From positions 1 through 21,171 of IMG/VR virus record IMGVR_UViG_3300029989_000174: a stretch of 21,171 nt of DNA; one strand, 5' to 3'. Source of the stretch: a virus. The notes under the pieces are model-generated. The model had not been told where the DNA came from, made no database searches, and saw only the letters and a list, made by a program, of their open reading frames with translations. The translations under genes were made by a program, and so were the position numbers. This document shows positions 1 to 7,303 of the stretch, piece after piece (within the stretch, counting starts at the first letter, position 1; each line of letters starts with the position of its first letter).

Positions 1-350
1 TGAGCTTCACCGTTTACGTTGATACCGCTTAGTTCATTGCCATTACCCATTTTAGCGTAAGAAATGTTTACCGCTCTTTGGAAGATTTGAACTACGTTAT
101 AAGCTTGCGCTCTAACGAAAGAGGTAGCCGTTGGCGCTGTTGCTGAACCTGTTTCAGTAATTGCCGGTTGTGCCGGATTTTCCATCGCGCTAGTTTGGCT
201 CATTGCGAATTTAGTAGTCTTAACTACTCTTCCGCCGTTCATTCCACCAATCATATTTAAGAATGGTGTTTGAACTTGTCCTAATTGTAGGAATTCACCT
301 ACTAAATTAGGTGCGTTGTAAATTGTTGCTTGTCCTGCTACGTTTGCCAT
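1..350 (-). CDS. Major capsid protein, N-terminal part (cut by window edge)
   Basis: Only the first 116 codons are in the window; the gene continues past the left edge. The start ATG (348-350) has an AAGGAG ribosome site about 8 bases upstream. The protein begins MANVAGQATIYNAPNLVGEF, then TPFLNMIGGMNGG, then a PAQPAITETGSATAPTATSF stretch and a QIFQRAVNISYAK segment. This pattern (TPFLxxIGG, then an AQPxIxE/TAPTxT region) is one I associate with HK97-fold major capsid proteins of the SU10/DUF5309-like group, which form the phage head shell. Its place right after a coiled-coil scaffold-like gene and downstream of terminase, portal and MuF genes fits this role. The exact family is from memory and the assembly domain itself is not visible here. 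Confidence 0.8.
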   Translation of the reverse strand, partial: MANVAGQATIYNAPNLVGEFLQLGQVQTPFLNMIGGMNGGRVVKTTKFAMSQTSAMENPAQPAITETGSATAPTATSFVRAQAYNVVQIFQRAVNISYAKMGNGNELSGINVNGEA

Positions 351-362
351 GATTGTTTCTCC

Positions 363-965
363 TTATTTTTTGCTTGCTAATTGTAATTTCAAGGCAATTG
401 AAGAAGTGATGTCGCCTTTTTTAAGCGCCTCTTTTTGCTTATCTAATATAGTTTGGACAGCCTCACCACCTAACCCATGATATGAGTTACCGGCGGATAT
501 AGGTTTAATCCAATGCTTTTTAGTTTCCGCAATATTCTTAATTTGCCCTTCGATGTCCTCGTTGTTCCAGTCTACTTTCGCCAAAACATCTTCTACATCG
601 ATAAAGTTGTACCCTTGAGCGATTTTCTCCGCACCGATTTGTTTTTCTCTAAGAGCGATTTTCTCTTCTTTTGAACTCAAATCGTTTTGTAGTTGCTCGA
701 TTGTTTGATTTTGTTTAGCTAATGTTTCTTTAACTAAATCAATGTCACTTTTACCATCTTCTTTAGGTACTCCCAATGCTTCGAGAATTTCACTAGAGGA
801 TAGTTTTTTGTTTTTAAGTTCTTCAACTTCTGCTTTTAGCGTTTTGCTTTCGTCTTTGTACTTGAGCATATCGCTTTTCATTGCATCGAAATTTTCTTTT
901 TTAATCTCGATTTTGTCGGTTTCTACCGGTTTTTCGCCTACTGGCGGTTTTTCTTCGTTTGTCAT
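363..965 (-). CDS. Probable capsid scaffolding protein
   Basis: A 200-residue, strongly charged protein. Residues about 25-110 are rich in Lys and Glu with heptad-like spacing (for example LKAEVEELKNKK and IEQLQNDLSSKEEK), so a long coiled coil is likely. The C-terminus is basic (LKLQLASKK), as in scaffold proteins that contact the capsid protein. No enzyme motif is visible. It lies 12 bases upstream of the major capsid gene and after the minor capsid gene, the usual place for a scaffold. The start has AAGGAG about 10 bases upstream. The call rests on position and composition rather than on sequence identity. Confidence 0.7.
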   Translation of the reverse strand: MTNEEKPPVGEKPVETDKIEIKKENFDAMKSDMLKYKDESKTLKAEVEELKNKKLSSSEILEALGVPKEDGKSDIDLVKETLAKQNQTIEQLQNDLSSKEEKIALREKQIGAEKIAQGYNFIDVEDVLAKVDWNNEDIEGQIKNIAETKKHWIKPISAGNSYHGLGGEAVQTILDKQKEALKKGDITSSIALKLQLASKK

Positions 966-978
966 TCTTGACGTCTCC

Positions 979-1143
979 TTAATATTTGAGTGTTACTAAA
1001 CTTGATTCCAAGTGCTTTATACCTTGCCATTTAAGGTATGGATGTTCGTTTATATGCTTTTGTACGGCTTCTTTTGCCTCCGTTGAGCTAATCGTACCGA
1101 TATATTCAACTTTTACCGTAAATTCGTGTTTAATCCCCTCCAT
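979..1143 (-). CDS. Small structural-module protein, unknown
   Basis: A 54-residue protein starting MEGIKHEFTVKVEYIG and ending SLVTLKY. I chose the ATG at 1141-1143 because AAGGAG lies 8 bases upstream; longer readings extend further into the preceding gene without such a site. It overlaps the end of the minor capsid gene by 14 bases, so the two are probably translationally coupled. The alternation of beta-prone stretches (FTVKVEYIG) and one helix (SSTEAKEAVQKHINEH) suggests a small alpha/beta fold. I do not recognise the family. Small proteins between the MuF and scaffold genes are common in siphoviruses, mostly without known function. Confidence 0.7.
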   Translation of the reverse strand: MEGIKHEFTVKVEYIGTISSTEAKEAVQKHINEHPYLKWQGIKHLESSLVTLKY

Positions 1144-1948
1144 CGATAAGCTCCTTATTCTTTTCGCTCCAAGCAAGAGAGTGTACGCAATTGGGATGTA
1201 AAAACCCTTGCGCTTTTGCCTCTTCGAGTGCGATAAATCCTTTTGTATCTCCGCTTATGCTTAAATCCTTGCCTTGATATGGGATGCAAGGGCTATTCGG
1301 ATAGCTAGAATGCCCATAAACTTTGACTAAATCGCCGCCATACTCTTGTATTCTTTGAATTGTAGCCATTCGGTGAGCTTCCGCCGATGTTGTCCGGGCT
1401 ACCATCTCCGTATAAACTTGGCATGGTACTTTTCTTATAGTGCCGTCTTTTAACTTATAATCAATACTAAAGAACTTCTTAGCCTTTAAGTCCTCTATCA
1501 TTGATTTACTCGCTTGTTTCCAAGTATCAGAGCCAAATATAACGCCTTGAGAATACTTTAAGCCGACTTCCCTAAGAAAGTCGTTTGCTTTTCTACCCAT
1601 AAACATCGTCATTTTAATGCCGCTCTTACGAGTGTTTTGAGCGAGTATATTGATTGCGTTTTCGTTGGGTTTTCCGATGTTGGCTTCGATGCCGCTCTCG
1701 AAAACTTGCTTATCGACTTCTTTTACTTGCTCGGTATACATTCCCTTGAGCCTTTTAGAGTAATAGCCGAATTGTTTATCGATTGTGCTTATTTCTTGTT
1801 GGATTTCTAAAAGAATTTTTGCAAGATATTCGCCGTCATTGCCTCTTTCGAGTGCTAGTTCTAACTTTGCCTTTATTTTAATTTCTTGTTGGGTGTAGAT
1901 TCCTTTTAATCGTCTTGCTTCGGATTTGGTTAAGTCTACAATTAGCAT
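1130..1948 (-). CDS. Phage minor capsid / MuF-type head morphogenesis protein
   Basis: A 272-residue protein downstream of the portal gene, with a one-base overlap of stop and start (TAATG). The N-terminal half is helical and charged. The C-terminal part has RTTSAEAHRMATIQRIQEYG, then a PCIPYQGKDLSISG segment and a final HPNCVHSLAW motif. A Cys-rich end with HPNCxHS after a helical ARTE-like region is characteristic of the phage minor capsid protein 2 / SPP1 gp7-MuF group. These proteins attach to the portal inside the head and act in head assembly or DNA ejection. I see no fused toxin domain, which some MuF proteins carry. Position between portal and scaffold agrees. Confidence 0.82.
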   Translation of the reverse strand: MLIVDLTKSEARRLKGIYTQQEIKIKAKLELALERGNDGEYLAKILLEIQQEISTIDKQFGYYSKRLKGMYTEQVKEVDKQVFESGIEANIGKPNENAINILAQNTRKSGIKMTMFMGRKANDFLREVGLKYSQGVIFGSDTWKQASKSMIEDLKAKKFFSIDYKLKDGTIRKVPCQVYTEMVARTTSAEAHRMATIQRIQEYGGDLVKVYGHSSYPNSPCIPYQGKDLSISGDTKGFIALEEAKAQGFLHPNCVHSLAWSEKNKELIDGGD

Positions 1949-3375
1949 TATTTAATCTGTCCTGTGTCTTGATTAACTAAATCGTCAACGCTTGAAACAT
2001 CCAAAGACTTGTCATCTTTAATCTTCTTGACTTCCGCCGCAATTTGCGCCGGCGTATAACGAGGATTAATATCGGTTACGGCTCTTTCTATTGAACTAAT
2101 CCCGCTTCTAGCTTCGGATTGAACTCTATTAGAAATATCTTCAAGTTGATTAAACGAACCGACCTCAAACTCAACGTTTACCTTTGAGGGTTTACCATTG
2201 AGAGCCAAAACGCATTCTAGCGCTTTCTCCGCCGCTTCTTCTTCCGCTAACACCATTTCCTTAGTCTTTGATATAGGCATTAATAAAATCTTCGCCAAAG
2301 CATCACCGCTAAGGTTTCCCGCGATGTCTTTACCAAACATTTGAGAGTTAGTGCCGGAAATCATATAGAATAAATCCATAACCTTGTCTATTTGAGCCAT
2401 TGAAGAATCGATATTGCCATCCCATGTTAAATAACTAGGGGAATGACCGTCTTTATCCATAATCAAGGCTTGATGTCTCTTATAAATCCATTGATTTGTG
2501 GTCTTATCATGCTCTAAAGCCGATTGAGGAGTAATAATTTGAGGGTCGGCGTGTTCATCGAGTATCTTAGAGTTATTTGATATTCTAACAACCAATTCAT
2601 CAATCAAAGGAATAATGTCGGCATATTGGCTCATACCATAAGTACGCCACGATGGAGTACCATAGTTAAAAGGAAATACCGCGAAATCATCCCATTTATC
2701 GAATTTATTTACTTCTTCTTCGGGTTTTGAGATACGTTCAGTAATTATATTGAAGTAATCAAGCTTATAAAGCCTTTTTTCGTAGTATCCTTTATAATGA
2801 ACCTCAATATCAAGATATTTATCAACAAAAACTTGAGTCGTGCCGTACCAAGTAGAAGTTTGGTTATCTACCTCGTAAATATAACCAACGACATGACAAT
2901 CGATTTCGTCCATATTGTTAGGATTATAAACCGGTATCCATAGCTCGGGATTAACCGAACTTACGCCGATTGTGCCGTCTGTTTTAGTATAAACCTTTAA
3001 AACTCCATCACCTTGAGCGTGTGCGGAAATAAAAGCCTGTTTCATAGTTGAAATAAAACTATCGTTATTAAAAACGTCTTCATCTATTTTTTTGCCATCT
3101 TCTAGCGTTATTTCCGGCTCTTTAGAGAAAGCAAGTATTTTAAACGTTTCCGTTAGTGTTCTAAATAGATTAATATTGATAAGGACTTGTTGAGCTTCTT
3201 CCCATGTCGTACCGTATCTTGTCGCCATGGCTTGCCAAACTTCGCCGAATACGTCTACAAACTTGCCGTCGTACAATAAACGACCGTCATTATAATTCTT
3301 TTGACGTTCGGCATAAACAGCGTTATTCGGTATCCATTTTTTACCAATATTTAAAAAGTCTAAATTAGTGAACAT
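1948..3375 (-). CDS. Phage portal protein (SPP1 gp6-like)
   Basis: A 475-residue protein between the large terminase and the minor capsid gene. Length and order match portal proteins, the dodecameric ring at the head vertex through which DNA is packaged and ejected. Supporting stretches are an N-terminal NDGRLLYDGKFVDVFGEVWQ region, the helix around FRTLTETFKILAFSKEPEI, and a late YMISGTNSQMFGKDIAGNLS segment followed by SGDALAKILLMP, typical of the portal stem and wing of the SPP1-type family. The start ATG (3373-3375) lies inside the last codons of the terminase gene (11-base overlap) with only a weak AGGAAA ribosome site, so coupling to terminase translation is likely. The acidic tail (SVDDLVNQDTGQIK) varies in this family. 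Confidence 0.88.
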   Translation of the reverse strand: MFTNLDFLNIGKKWIPNNAVYAERQKNYNDGRLLYDGKFVDVFGEVWQAMATRYGTTWEEAQQVLININLFRTLTETFKILAFSKEPEITLEDGKKIDEDVFNNDSFISTMKQAFISAHAQGDGVLKVYTKTDGTIGVSSVNPELWIPVYNPNNMDEIDCHVVGYIYEVDNQTSTWYGTTQVFVDKYLDIEVHYKGYYEKRLYKLDYFNIITERISKPEEEVNKFDKWDDFAVFPFNYGTPSWRTYGMSQYADIIPLIDELVVRISNNSKILDEHADPQIITPQSALEHDKTTNQWIYKRHQALIMDKDGHSPSYLTWDGNIDSSMAQIDKVMDLFYMISGTNSQMFGKDIAGNLSGDALAKILLMPISKTKEMVLAEEEAAEKALECVLALNGKPSKVNVEFEVGSFNQLEDISNRVQSEARSGISSIERAVTDINPRYTPAQIAAEVKKIKDDKSLDVSSVDDLVNQDTGQIK

Positions 3376-4597
3376 TTATTTTCCTATTTAACTTGTAGCC
3401 AAAACTCGTCTCGTAGTTGAATATCGCATAGCCGCCGCTATCCATTAAATCGTCGTTTTCCTTTAATGGCTTATCCTCGTCAAGTTTCTGTCTTAAAAGT
3501 TCATCTTGAGTAGGATAGCGATACATTCCAAATTCTTCGAGTGTTTCGGGGCAATTATCACAAACTATTATGTTTCCGCCATTATTTAACGACCTAAATT
3601 GAGCTATACGGTCTTTAACTTCGGGCTTTTCTTCGTAAACAATGAAGCCGCCCTGCCTTAATATATGATTTTGTTCCGGTCTTGAGTTGTCCGCGTTACC
3701 TTGTCTAAAGTAGCGCTTATGCTCTTCTTGAACTTCTCTTAACCATTGGATAACGTGTTCGGCTTGTATATGATTCTTTTTAAGCTCTTTAAATAGCCAA
3801 TAACGACCTTCTCTATCCACCGCCCAACAAGTGATTGCCGTCGGGTGATTCCATCCCCAATCCACGCCATAAAAGAAGTCGATAAACTCGTCTTTTTCTA
3901 CTGCATCTAAGAACTCTTGATAAGGTTTTATAATTGGCTCGTCATAGACAAGGCCTTCGGCGATTACCCATAAACCCTCAATATAACGTTGATAAAAAGC
4001 GCCTTTATTGGTGGATTTTAAGAAATTTTTGTACTCGTCCGTTAATGTTAAATTATCATCAAGTCCGAAGTGGAAGAGTGATGTAAACTCGTCGGTTGCG
4101 TAAGGCTTACCGATTAGTTCTTTATAAGTCTTATACATCCAATGGTTAGGACTTGCGGGGTTTGTCGTTCCATCAAAGCAAGCGTTAGGCGTTCTAAGAC
4201 GAGTCATAACCATTTTAAAGTGGTCTTCCATCCATTCGGTTATTTCATCGCCTAGAGCATAACATAAGGTCATACCCTTGATTTTAGATACGGCTTTAAC
4301 GTCGTTTAATCCGACAATCCAAATTCTATGACCTAAAAATTCTATACCACCTTCAATATTCTTATAACAATTGTTACCGAGTATTTGTTCATAGGTTGAT
4401 AAAATATTCCGCTTTATAGTGTCTTTAGTTTTGCCAAATATCGCTTTATCAAAGTTCTTAGGAAGTGAAGCGAGCCTATTGATGGATTTAACGGAGGTAA
4501 TATAAGTCTTTCCACTACTTACGCTCCCTTCCGTTAAGTTTATCTTCTTATTGGCATACTTTAGATATTGAAGTTGCTTTTTACTAAATGTCGCCAT
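3365..4597 (-). CDS. terL: Terminase large subunit (packaging ATPase and nuclease)
   Basis: A 410-residue motor protein that cuts phage DNA concatemers and drives DNA into the prohead. A Walker A loop GSVSSGKT is at residues 24-31. A Walker B with catalytic Glu, CYALGDE, is at about 112-118. TTNPASPNHW at 144-153 fits the coupling segment. The RNase H-like nuclease domain starts with GVDWGW near 244-249, whose Asp is the first metal ligand; a second acidic cluster lies near the C-terminus (ENDDLMDSGGYA). I chose the ATG at 4595-4597, which has purine-rich GGAAG just upstream. The longer reading starts with TTG at 4618 and lengthens the overlap with the small subunit gene. It is related to SPP1 G2P-type terminases. 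Confidence 0.93.
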   Translation of the reverse strand: MATFSKKQLQYLKYANKKINLTEGSVSSGKTYITSVKSINRLASLPKNFDKAIFGKTKDTIKRNILSTYEQILGNNCYKNIEGGIEFLGHRIWIVGLNDVKAVSKIKGMTLCYALGDEITEWMEDHFKMVMTRLRTPNACFDGTTNPASPNHWMYKTYKELIGKPYATDEFTSLFHFGLDDNLTLTDEYKNFLKSTNKGAFYQRYIEGLWVIAEGLVYDEPIIKPYQEFLDAVEKDEFIDFFYGVDWGWNHPTAITCWAVDREGRYWLFKELKKNHIQAEHVIQWLREVQEEHKRYFRQGNADNSRPEQNHILRQGGFIVYEEKPEVKDRIAQFRSLNNGGNIIVCDNCPETLEEFGMYRYPTQDELLRQKLDEDKPLKENDDLMDSGGYAIFNYETSFGYKLNRKINVH

Positions 4598-5168
4598 GCT
4601 CTTCCATATCCTTACCAATTGTTTGAGCTAGAATATCCAAAGAACTAGCGACGTTTGCGCTATTGTTACTTTCTTTATCGTCTAACCCTTCGTTTTTCCT
4701 TGAGGTTTCGTTCGCTTTCGCTAAACCGTCTATCGCTTGTTTCAATATAGGGGCATTAACAAAAGGAATATCCACAATCTGAACACTTTTAATCATAATA
4801 GGTCGACCCTTGGGGTCAAACACTAAATCGCCGTCCGCATTCTTGTAAGGCTCGGTTGTTTCCACTAGGCAACGTTTATAATCACCGTTATTAAAATACT
4901 CTTCACAAGCTCCAACAGCCTTGTCATTTATAGCAAGTATTCTCTCGTTTCGTTTTAATTCGTTTTCCTTAACGTTTTCTTTTATCGATTCGCTAATTTC
5001 TTCGCTTATATTCGTTTTGTCTTGCTTCCACTTTTCTCGATAAGCTTTATCCGATATTTGTTTCGGGCTTTTTAAAAAAGACGAATATTCGTTAAAGATG
5101 TCAATAGGCAAAATACCCATAAGATATTTAGTTTTAATTTCCGTCCAAGGGATATTCTTCTTTGCCAT
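4584..5168 (-). CDS. Probable terminase small subunit
   Basis: A 194-residue protein directly upstream of the large terminase gene and overlapping it by 14 bases. The N-terminus (PWTEIKTKYLMGILPIDIFN, then SPKQISDKAYREKWK) reads like the DNA-binding region of TerS proteins that recruit the pac or cos site. A coiled segment follows (ISESIKENVKENELKRNE), and a helix AILKQAIDGLAKANETSR fits the oligomerisation part. No strong ribosome site precedes the start; AAAGATGA is the nearest. It is the first gene of the late leftward block, with a hairpin terminator of the preceding unit about 125 bases upstream. Position is the strongest evidence. Confidence 0.75.
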   Translation of the reverse strand: MAKKNIPWTEIKTKYLMGILPIDIFNEYSSFLKSPKQISDKAYREKWKQDKTNISEEISESIKENVKENELKRNERILAINDKAVGACEEYFNNGDYKRCLVETTEPYKNADGDLVFDPKGRPIMIKSVQIVDIPFVNAPILKQAIDGLAKANETSRKNEGLDDKESNNSANVASSLDILAQTIGKDMEEHGDI

Positions 5169-5282
5169 AAATTCATCTTTGCAACCTTTAAATCATACTT
5201 AATAATATTTGTATCTTGACCCCCTCTAACCCTTGCCAAACTCTCTAGGGAATAGGGTCGGATTTTTAAGGGTGTTTAATAT

Positions 5283-5312
5283 TTAAAGCAAAAGGGGTAA
5301 TTAATACCCCTT
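5283..5312 (-). terminator. Rho-independent terminator after the 5335 gene
   Basis: A perfect 8-bp stem AAGGGGTA/TACCCCTT (5292-5299 with 5305-5312) has a 5-base loop. Read leftward it is followed by TTTTGCTTT. It lies about 22 bases beyond the stop of the 70-residue gene, so it probably ends the middle transcript before the packaging genes. A separate late promoter would then be needed for TerS; I see no clear one in 5169-5283. Confidence 0.65.
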
Positions 5313-5334
5313 CGCCACTCTTGGGAGGAGAGTT

Positions 5335-5547
5335 TTATCTTTTAGGCTTATTAACCGTTATGTGAATAGCGCCCATATCTTTACTAAAATCAATCTTATT
5401 TATTTCGTAATCGTGTTCTTTAAAAGTAGCCTCTAACTTCGTGAATAGCTCCATATCTGATTTATCCGACATAACATACCCCTTTAATAATTCATTTTGT
5501 AACGACATATAAGTGTTAAATGCGATTAGTCTCGCTATAAAATCCAT
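5335..5547 (-). CDS. Small phage protein, unknown
   Basis: A 70-residue reading starting MDFIARLIAFNTYMSLQNEL. A second possible start is the ATG at 5472 (MSDKSDMELFTKLEATF), preceded by AAAGGGG at good spacing; that version is 45 residues. The better ribosome site favours the shorter form, but the upstream start has AGGGA and cannot be excluded. The C-terminal half (EHDYEINKIDFSKDMGAIHITVNKPKR) looks like a compact beta-alpha-beta unit. I do not recognise the family. The gene stands alone before a terminator at 5283-5312. Confidence 0.6.
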   Translation of the reverse strand: MDFIARLIAFNTYMSLQNELLKGYVMSDKSDMELFTKLEATFKEHDYEINKIDFSKDMGAIHITVNKPKR

Positions 5548-5579
5548 ATATCCAATTCCCTAATTATTACTATTTAAAC

Positions 5580-5642
5580 TCAACAAGGCCGTCTTATTGC
5601 TTCAATTTGTTTTTTAGATTTGTCTGTGAATTTAATTATCAT
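5580..5642 (-). CDS. Possible 20-residue peptide overlapping the preceding stop
   Basis: The ATG at 5640-5642 overlaps the TGA of the upstream 89-residue gene (ATGA), a classic coupling arrangement. The peptide is MIIKFTDKSKKQIEAIRRPC, basic and probably one helix. There is no strong ribosome site of its own. It may be a real micro-protein or chance; I know of no family. Confidence 0.3.
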   Translation of the reverse strand: MIIKFTDKSKKQIEAIRRPC

Positions 5643-5908
5643 TCTTCTACAAACTCTATATACTTCCCGATGTTCTTTTGTAAAAAGTCATCCATATAAC
5701 CCGACATAATATCCGCTTGAAGATGTCCGACCGCTTCTTGCTTCTCGCATAAGTCCATGCGGAAATACCCGGTAACAAATTCACCGTCTGCAGTCTTGCC
5801 CGCGATTAAAAGAGTCTTACACCCTTGCTCTTTGCAAAAATTAAAGCTTTCCTTGAACCATTCGGCAAGTTTTTGCTCTTTACTTTTAAAGTTAATTATC
5901 TTAGCCAT
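5639..5908 (-). CDS. Small phage protein, unknown
   Basis: An 89-residue protein starting MAKIINFKSKEQKLAEWFKE with a GAGGA ribosome site 6 bases before the ATG. The middle (CKTLLIAGKTADGEFVTGYF) looks like two beta strands joined by a turn, followed by an acidic helical tail (YMDDFLQKNIGKYIEFVEE). The part SFNFCKEQGCKTLLIAGK resembles small phage-encoded accessory proteins seen before, but I cannot name a function. Its leader carries a GGGG/CCCC hairpin (5924-5943) immediately before the ribosome site, which may influence its expression. Confidence 0.7.
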   Translation of the reverse strand: MAKIINFKSKEQKLAEWFKESFNFCKEQGCKTLLIAGKTADGEFVTGYFRMDLCEKQEAVGHLQADIMSGYMDDFLQKNIGKYIEFVEE

Positions 5909-5917
5909 AAATCCTCA

Positions 5918-5943
5918 AAGAAAAGGGGCGGTGTGTTGCCCCT
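5918..5943 (-). terminator. Hairpin with T-run in the leader of the 89-residue gene
   Basis: The stem AGGGGC/GCCCCT (5924-5929 with 5938-5943) has an 8-base loop. Read leftward it is followed by TTTTCTTTG and then by the GAGGA ribosome site of the next gene. It could be a terminator for readthrough from 6038 or an attenuator in the leader of the 89-residue gene. Confidence 0.5.
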
Positions 5944-5984
5944 AGGTTTCAGTACAAATATATAGTTGGAGGTTGAAAAAGCAA

Positions 5985-6008
5985 AATAAAGGGGCTTTGA
6001 TAGCCCCT
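5985..6008 (-). terminator. Rho-independent terminator after the 132-residue gene
   Basis: The 7-bp stem AGGGGCT/AGCCCCT (5990-5996 with 6002-6008) has a 5-base loop and is followed leftward by TTATTTTGCTTTTT. It lies 29 bases past the stop of the gene ending at 6038. Strong GC stem, short loop and T-rich tail make it a good intrinsic terminator. Confidence 0.7.
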
Positions 6009-6037
6009 ATGCACCTTAATAAATAGCCGAAATATAA

Positions 6038-6436
6038 TTAAGCAGTAATTAAACTCTTCTCTTCCCAAATATTAGGCGATATAACTCGCCCTCTAGCCTT
6101 TTTGTTTAAATCGTATCTTCGGTTATTACGTCCAAAGAACCAATTTGCTAAACTTTTTGAACCGGTTTCTATTTTAGTATTGAAAATCTCGGTCTTATCG
6201 AGTCCGATTAAATAGAAATCCGCGTGCTGATTACAAAGCTTTTCAGTGTATGTCTTTAGTGTTCCGTTTTCTTTCTTACAAAGTCTTGTACGAACAATAA
6301 TCAATTGACCGCACTTAGGGCAAATACCCATTTTAAATTCTTCTTTTAATACACCTTGTAAATAAGGCTTAACGCGATAACGTTTAACTAAAAACTTACC
6401 GCAACATTCTAATAAGAAATCCGAAAAATTAGACAA
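6038..6436 (-). CDS. Zinc-ribbon-like phage protein, unknown
   Basis: A 132-residue protein starting MSNFSDFLLECCGKFLVKRY, with GGAGA about 8 bases before the ATG. It has a CPKCGQ knuckle near residue 39-44, with further Cys and His downstream (RLCKK near 52, LCNQHAD near 68), enough for one zinc site of the treble-clef or ribbon kind. The C-terminal part is basic (FFGRNNRRYDLNKKARGR), consistent with nucleic-acid binding. I do not recognise a named family. It forms its own unit, with a terminator at 5985-6008 downstream and a 126-base gap upstream. A role in DNA or RNA binding is inference only. Confidence 0.68.
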   Translation of the reverse strand: MSNFSDFLLECCGKFLVKRYRVKPYLQGVLKEEFKMGICPKCGQLIIVRTRLCKKENGTLKTYTEKLCNQHADFYLIGLDKTEIFNTKIETGSKSLANWFFGRNNRRYDLNKKARGRVISPNIWEEKSLITA

Positions 6437-6542
6437 TCTCCACCCCTCCGCCGATTTTAATCGTACAGGTAATTCAACAACAAGGCGAGCGCCTAAGCCA
6501 AATTAACCTAAATTCAATATAACATACTTTTTGCCTTTTGTG

Positions 6543-6558
6543 TGAGGGTAAACCCTCA
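6543..6558 (-). terminator. Hairpin just past the LuxR-type HTH gene
   Basis: The inverted repeat TGAGGGT/ACCCTCA (6543-6549 with 6552-6558) starts 5 bases past the stop codon at 6563. The bases that follow leftward are ACACAAAAGGC, without a T-run, so it may stabilise mRNA or cause only partial termination. Confidence 0.35.
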
Positions 6559-6562
6559 ACTT

Positions 6563-6763
6563 TCAGAGCATCCCGGCGTTTTCCATTCTTAGTATTTCAA
6601 CTATGAAAGATGTTCTATTTTCCGCTCCGAATATATTGTACAAATCCGTTAGCCTACGCTCAATCGTAGCAAGCGATACAAACATTTCTTTCGCAATTCT
6701 AGCGTTTGTTTTGCCTTCTTTTAGCAATTGTATTATATTTCTTTGTTCATTCGTTAATTTCAT
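6563..6763 (-). CDS. Stand-alone LuxR/GerE-type HTH regulator
   Basis: A 66-residue protein that is almost entirely a LuxR-type helix-turn-helix: LTNEQRNIIQLLKEGKTNAR, then IAKEMFVSLATIERRLTDLY and NIFGAENRTSFIVEIL. These match the four-helix GerE/NarL DNA-binding domain, including the typical Glu of TxxE, the N-x-x-I-A turn and the dimer-helix region. No receiver or sensing domain is present. The start has AAGGAG about 11 bases upstream. It is the last regulator gene before the virion block in leftward order, so it may activate late transcription; that part is inference. Similar short GerE-like proteins act as activators in sporulation and in some phages. Confidence 0.85.
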   Translation of the reverse strand: MKLTNEQRNIIQLLKEGKTNARIAKEMFVSLATIERRLTDLYNIFGAENRTSFIVEILRMENAGML

Positions 6764-6777
6764 ATCCCCAAATCTCC

Positions 6778-7041
6778 TTAATATCTATAAATAAAGTCCA
6801 TAACCATCATCCACCCTAAGACCGGGCTACAAAAGACAATTGCGATATTATTATCTTTTATCTCATGTAGAAGTGCGATTCTAAAGTCTGATAAAGCGAC
6901 TTGCAACTCACAAGTCCGCAAGTAAAGAGTTTCGTATTTTTCGCTTGTGAGAACTAACCCCTTTTTTGAAAAATTTTCGATAACCCAGCTTTGATATTCC
7001 CATTCCCGGTATATTAACCTTTTAACTCCTAATTTAAGCAT
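6778..7041 (-). CDS. Small phage protein with hydrophobic C-terminus, unknown
   Basis: An 87-residue protein from the ATG at 7039-7041 (MLKLGVKRLIYREWEYQSWV). I prefer this start over one at 7086 because AGGGGG lies 5 bases upstream and because the 28-residue membrane peptide gene ends at 7050, immediately before it. The last 25 residues are hydrophobic (IAIVFCSPVLGWMMVMDFIY), a possible membrane segment. The middle is helical (TLYLRTCELQVALSDFRIAL). I do not recognise a family. It is followed after 14 bases by the HTH gene, so the two are probably cotranscribed. Confidence 0.65.
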   Translation of the reverse strand: MLKLGVKRLIYREWEYQSWVIENFSKKGLVLTSEKYETLYLRTCELQVALSDFRIALLHEIKDNNIAIVFCSPVLGWMMVMDFIYRY

Positions 7042-7049
7042 AAATCCCC

Positions 7050-7136
7050 CTACATTGTTATTAATTGCACTAGACTTATAATCCAAAGTATAATTACAAT
7101 TAATCCTATTACTCCCAAAAATATTACAAATCCCAT
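7050..7136 (-). CDS. 28-residue single-pass membrane peptide
   Basis: The reading MGFVIFLGVIGLIVIILWII, then SLVQLITM, is one uninterrupted hydrophobic helix long enough to span a membrane. AGGAG lies about 10 bases before the ATG (7134-7136) and its stop sits against the ribosome site of the next gene. The tight packing between neighbours and the clean membrane helix argue for a real gene. Function is unknown. Small phage membrane peptides include holin-like, superinfection-exclusion and inhibitor proteins, but nothing here picks one of them. Confidence 0.6.
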   Translation of the reverse strand: MGFVIFLGVIGLIVIILWIISLVQLITM

Positions 7137-7188
7137 TATCTGCAGTCTCCTATTCCTAATCTATTCTTCTTTTGTTATTGGCTCCATG

Positions 7189-7302
7189 TTATTCCCCTTC
7201 CTTTATTTCTAGTTCCGCTATTTTTGTCTCTAACTTATTTATGATAAAAAGCAATTTATAAGGGCTTTCGCTTAATATCTTGTCGAATTTTTCTTTAGTC
7301 AT
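7189..7302 (-). CDS. 37-residue coiled-coil-like protein, unknown
   Basis: The peptide MTKEKFDKILSESPYKLLFI continues INKLETKIAELEIKEGE. The ATG (7300-7302) is two bases past the stop of the cytosine methyltransferase, with GGGGG at a spacing of about 6. The C-terminal half has heptad spacing (INKLETKIAELEIK). It is probably a real small gene in the operon. No function can be read from it. Confidence 0.55.
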   Translation of the reverse strand: MTKEKFDKILSESPYKLLFIINKLETKIAELEIKEGE

Positions 7303-7303
7303 T

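Noticed and set aside
742-999. Rightward 85-codon ORF opposite the scaffold gene
   Set aside because: Shadow of the scaffold coding strand; Ser/Leu-rich composition typical of antisense frames.
3365-4618. Longer terminase start at 4618
   Set aside because: That codon is TTG; the ATG at 4597 has a better ribosome context and gives the usual N-terminus before Walker A.
5169-5283. Late promoter before TerS (TTGGCA-17-AGATAC, leftward)
   Set aside because: The -10 is too poor to call; only listed as a place to look for an activator-dependent start.
7161-7187. 8-codon ORF MEPITKEE with a ribosome site
   Set aside because: Too short to judge; it could be a coupling or leader peptide, but nothing else supports it.
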